NCBI GenBank assembly: GCA_016873525.1
Contig: VGXD01000080.1
Span: 1-8,456, forward strand
Direction of reading: 5' to 3'
DNA from: Nitrospira sp.
GTDB taxonomy: Bacteria; Nitrospirota; Nitrospiria; Nitrospirales; Nitrospiraceae
DNA: 8,456 bases
Made by a program: the position numbers and the translations under genes. Below the pieces are notes generated by a model. The model was not told the origin of the DNA and did no database searches. It worked only from the letters and a program-made list of their open reading frames with translations. This document shows positions 6,174 to 8,456 of this stretch, piece by piece (position 1 is the first letter of the stretch; each line of letters starts with the position of its first letter).

Positions 6174-6956
6174 CTATTTCACGGCGACATGGATCGCGAC
6201 GATCCCGCCGCTCAGATTGTAGTAGTCCACCCGGCTGAAGCCCGCCTTGAGGAGCAAGGCCTTCAAGGTTTCCTGATCGGGGAAGGCGCGGATCGATGCA
6301 GGCAAGTAGCGATAGACGCCGGTCCGGTCTCGCGCCACCAGCGTGCCGACCAGCGGCAGGAGGCGGAACGAATACCAATCGTAGAGACGGAGCAGCCAGG
6401 CCTGCACGGGGCGCGAGAATTCCAGGCAGACGAAACGGCCGCCCGGTTTCAGGACCCGTTGCACCTCGGAGAAGGCGGCCATGAGGTCCCCGACGTTTCG
6501 GATGCAGAAGCCGGTGGTGACTGCGTCGATGCTGGCGTCTCGGAATCCCAGGTGTTCCGCGTTGGCGCGCAGGCAGGCGATCCGGTCGCCCAGCCCCCGC
6601 TGGAGAATCTTCCGATGGCCTTCACGAAGCATCGCCTCGTTGAGGTCCACGGCGGCGACGCGCCCCCCTGCTCCCATCCGGTCTCCGAGGAGCAGGGCCA
6701 AGTCGCCGGTGCCTGCGCCGATATCGATGGCTCGGCCGGCCTGGGTGACCGGGACCAGCGACGCGGCCCGGCGCTTCCAGCGATGGTGCAAACCGAAGCT
6801 CAGCAGCGAGTTGTTCAGGTCGTAGCGGCGCGCGATGGCCGTGAACATCCGTTGAACGGCTTGTTCCTTGCCTTGTCCGCACCAGGCCGGCACGGTGCCC
6901 GGCGGCGGGGCAATCGCAGCCTTCTTCTGAAGGGGATGATCCTCCAACTGCAGCAT
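6174..6956 (-). CDS. ubiE: UbiE/MenG-type quinone C-methyltransferase
   Basis: A 260-residue SAM-dependent methyltransferase that would methylate the ring of demethylmenaquinone (MenG activity) and/or a ubiquinone precursor (UbiE activity); in a Nitrospira-like host menaquinone is the likelier product. Both family signatures are present: Y45-D-x-N-N-x2-L-S-x3-H-x2-W60, with N where the pattern usually has M, and the complete RVLKPGGRFVCLEFS at 167-181. The SAM-binding motif I is DIGAGTGDL (78-86), with acidic D104 following motif II, and TGFCIRNV at 148-155 matches the family F-x-I-R-N block. The open frame extends far upstream, but homology starts near residue 35 and the ATG at 6956 is the best start. 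It has no Shine-Dalgarno; a promoter lies 6 nt upstream. The next gene on the strand begins 84 nt later. Confidence 0.9.
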   Translation of the reverse strand: MLQLEDHPLQKKAAIAPPPGTVPAWCGQGKEQAVQRMFTAIARRYDLNNSLLSFGLHHRWKRRAASLVPVTQAGRAIDIGAGTGDLALLLGDRMGAGGRVAAVDLNEAMLREGHRKILQRGLGDRIACLRANAEHLGFRDASIDAVTTGFCIRNVGDLMAAFSEVQRVLKPGGRFVCLEFSRPVQAWLLRLYDWYSFRLLPLVGTLVARDRTGVYRYLPASIRAFPDQETLKALLLKAGFSRVDYYNLSGGIVAIHVAVK

Positions 6957-7263
6957 CGAAAGGACGTAGCACCCGCGCCGCGCCTTTGTCAAGTTGGGTC
7001 TGTGGCGGGATCGCCGGCGTGAATGGATCGTTCGGGTCGGGACTTGCCCTGCTCGGTTCGCACAATACGCTTGTGTTTCAGGAGACGGCCAACATAGAAT
7101 TATCGCATGCTCCTCGGCGGCCTCTCTCATCCGTGGGTAATGGCGAGCATCGTGCGTGCCCGCTGCGCCTGCGATCTTTTCGTGCCGCCTTTGTCCTCCT
7201 ATCTCCGGCGGTGGATTGCCGCGGTCGGCCAGGATTGCTCTTTCCTCCAAGAATGGTCGTTCG
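6957..7263. other. Divergent intergenic region between ubiE and the histidine kinase
   Basis: This 307-nt spacer separates two divergently transcribed genes and has no credible coding region. It holds the ubiE promoter candidate described separately. On the plus strand TTGTGT (7071-7076) lies 18 nt before TAGAAT (7095-7100), a possible promoter for the kinase with a leader of about 155 nt. On the minus strand TGC-GATAAT (7107-7099) is an extended -10 lacking a -35, overlapping the plus-strand box. GAATGGATCGTTCG (7021-7034) recurs as GAATGGTCGTTCG (7251-7263) directly before the kinase ATG. The kinase frame is open back to 7141, but the upstream codons do not look like part of a protein domain. 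Confidence 0.4.
6963..6992 (-). promoter_or_regulatory. Candidate sigma-70 promoter of ubiE, leaderless geometry
   Basis: On the minus strand a perfect TTGACA (6992-6987) is followed after 18 nt by TACGTC (6968-6963), preceded by TGC, giving an extended -10. Only 6 nt (CTTTCG) separate it from the ATG at 6956, so transcription would start at or next to the ATG. The -10 itself is poor, matching consensus mainly in its first TA. Confidence 0.45.
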
Positions 7264-8456
7264 ATGAAGGGTGATGAGTCGCAACAGACACCCTCTCCGT
7301 CCGATCGCCGTGGAATTCCCCGGCGGCAGGAGGATCGCCGGCTGGCGCAGCGCGACCGGGAATTGGCCGTGGTGCGTCGCGTGTGCAAGGCGCTCTCCAG
7401 CCAAGCGCATAGCGACGGGCTAGTCGAGCAGGCACTTGTGACCGCCTTGGAGGTGGTGGATGCGGAAGCCGGCTCCATACTCCTCGCCGATCCAAGCACC
7501 CAACAATTGGTGTTTCGACACGTGGTCGGCGTGAAGGCGGATGTGCTGCGCGGCATGGCCATTCCGTGGGATAAGGGCCTTGCGGGGGCGGTCTTCGCGT
7601 CCGGTGAAGCGGAGATCATTTCGAATGCCAAGGATGACCACCGCCATTTTCCGGACATCGACAAACTCACCGGCTTTCACACCCGCGACATGATCGTGTT
7701 CCCGTTGAAACAGTGGGGGTTGGCGCCGATCGGAGTCCTCGAAGTGTTGAACAAGCGTCAGGGGAGGCTTGGGGAGGACGATGTCGATATCCTTGCCATC
7801 ATCTCTGCGTTGTCCAGCGCGGCGATCCAGCAAGCGCGGTTGATTGAAGACGCAAAGCTGGCCGAGTTGGTGCACCGGATGGGCGATGTCGCCCACGACG
7901 TGAATAACTTGTTGATGCCGATTCTCAGCGGCACGGCGCATTTGCGATCGCAGTTCGAGCAACTCTTCGCCGGCCTGCCGGACGCGCAATCCCCCCGGCG
8001 GCAAGACGGACCTCAACGGTGCAAACGGGCGCTCGACGCGATGCAGGATGCGGCTCGACGGATCCAGAGCCATACGAAGGAAGTGGCGGACTGTGTGAGG
8101 GGGTTGAGTGCGCCGCTCCAACTGGCTTCCTGCTGTCTCTCGGATGTGTTCGGAAGCATTGTGGACACGCTGGGCGTGGTGGTGGAACAGAAGGGAGTCA
8201 CCCTCTGCGCCGAGGGCTTGGAAGCCTTGCCGCCGATCCTGGCGGACGAGCGCCGCCTGTACAGCGCTCTCTATAACCTGGTGAACAACGCGATTCCTGA
8301 GGTGCTGGCCGGAGGGTCGATCACCGTGCGTGGCCGCTTCGACACAGTCAACGACACGATTTGTTTGTCGGTGGCCGATACCGGGCGGGGCATGTCGCCG
8401 GAAGTTCGTGACAGCCTGTTCTCCAAGCACACGATCAGTCAGAAGATCGGAGGAAC
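7264..8456 (+). CDS. GAF-domain sensor histidine kinase (3' end beyond window)
   Basis: An open frame of 397 codons with no stop before the window end. No transmembrane segment is present, so it should be a soluble sensor. Residues about 1-35 are polar and charged. A GAF domain covers about 45-195 (for example EAGSILLAD, KGLAGAVFASGE, GVLEVLNK), a typical small-ligand or redox sensing module. A short helix leads to the phosphoacceptor box GDVAHDVNNLLMPI with H211; the HDxxN form resembles NtrY/NtrB-type kinases. The ATPase domain shows the N box LYNLVNNA (N338, N342) and the G1 box DTGRGM (372-377); the sequence ends at KIGG, where the G2 box should start. Between H box and ATPase lies an insert rich in charged residues and cysteines (C290, C291). 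ATG 7264 is the first plausible start, though it lacks a clear Shine-Dalgarno. A partner response regulator may lie to the right. Confidence 0.85.
   Translation, partial: MKGDESQQTPSPSDRRGIPRRQEDRRLAQRDRELAVVRRVCKALSSQAHSDGLVEQALVTALEVVDAEAGSILLADPSTQQLVFRHVVGVKADVLRGMAIPWDKGLAGAVFASGEAEIISNAKDDHRHFPDIDKLTGFHTRDMIVFPLKQWGLAPIGVLEVLNKRQGRLGEDDVDILAIISALSSAAIQQARLIEDAKLAELVHRMGDVAHDVNNLLMPILSGTAHLRSQFEQLFAGLPDAQSPRRQDGPQRCKRALDAMQDAARRIQSHTKEVADCVRGLSAPLQLASCCLSDVFGSIVDTLGVVVEQKGVTLCAEGLEALPPILADERRLYSALYNLVNNAIPEVLAGGSITVRGRFDTVNDTICLSVADTGRGMSPEVRDSLFSKHTISQKIGG

Noticed and set aside
6986..7267. Small plus-strand frame (93 codons) in the divergent region
   Set aside because: No ribosome binding site, no domain, and the composition matches non-coding GC-rich sequence; it also overlaps the kinase start out of frame.
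6957..7670. N-terminal extension of the ubiE open frame by 238 codons
   Set aside because: The extension crosses the divergent intergenic region and runs antisense to the kinase. UbiE homology starts only near residue 35 of the 260-residue form.
7420..8430. Minus-strand open frame of 336 codons over the histidine kinase
   Set aside because: The plus strand has GAF, H, N and G1 boxes in one frame without stops; the minus frame shows only antisense-like R/H/Q-rich sequence.
1..8456. CRISPR array, tRNA or rRNA genes
   Set aside because: No regularly spaced identical repeats and no cloverleaf or rRNA-like sequence were seen on either strand.

Overview
This GC-rich bacterial window most resembles a member of the Nitrospirota (Nitrospira-like). 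That placement is an inference from gene content: several PCP_red domains (the C-terminal domain of the 57-kDa protochlorophyllide reductase subunit) in a non-phototroph-looking context, a heme-type radical SAM/SPASM enzyme, tandem universal stress domains, and short intergenic quasi-repeats. No rRNA, tRNA or other taxonomic marker is present.

Layout. At the left edge (1-105) is the 5' end of an IS3-type insertion sequence whose transposase reads out of the window on the minus strand. Five minus-strand genes follow, described here in their direction of transcription, from right to left. (i) 6956-6174 is a UbiE/MenG quinone C-methyltransferase. (ii) 6089-4440 is a radical SAM enzyme with a B12-binding-like N-terminus. 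(iii) 4280-2181 is an unusual fusion of two universal stress protein domains, three PCP_red domains and a rubredoxin-like four-cysteine knuckle. (iv) 2188-794 is a radical SAM/SPASM protein of the AhbC/AhbD/NirJ heme-biosynthesis type, itself carrying a C-terminal PCP_red domain and overlapping gene iii by 8 bp. (v) 689-162 is a four-helix CopD/HemJ-like membrane protein. Divergently, from 7264 on the plus strand to the right edge, runs a cytosolic GAF-domain histidine kinase that is cut off by the window end just at its G2 box.

How the parts may work together. Genes iii and iv are very probably co-translated and share the same small domain, four copies in total. In BchB that domain contributes to handling a tetrapyrrole substrate. 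With a heme-type radical SAM enzyme, a rubredoxin-like metal site and a small membrane protein of a family that includes heme-binding members, the simplest hypothesis is a stress-linked or redox-linked tetrapyrrole (heme) module. That is inference: no substrate can be read from sequence. The UbiE homologue and the B12-type radical SAM enzyme are on the same strand but separated by gaps of 84 and 159 nt, so they may be separate transcription units.

Regulation visible in the sequence is modest. There are strong Shine-Dalgarno sites before the transposase and before the USP fusion, a translational-coupling overlap between genes iii and iv, and a consensus -35 with an extended -10 placed so close to the ubiE ATG that its mRNA may be leaderless. 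A small palindrome lies upstream of the USP fusion.
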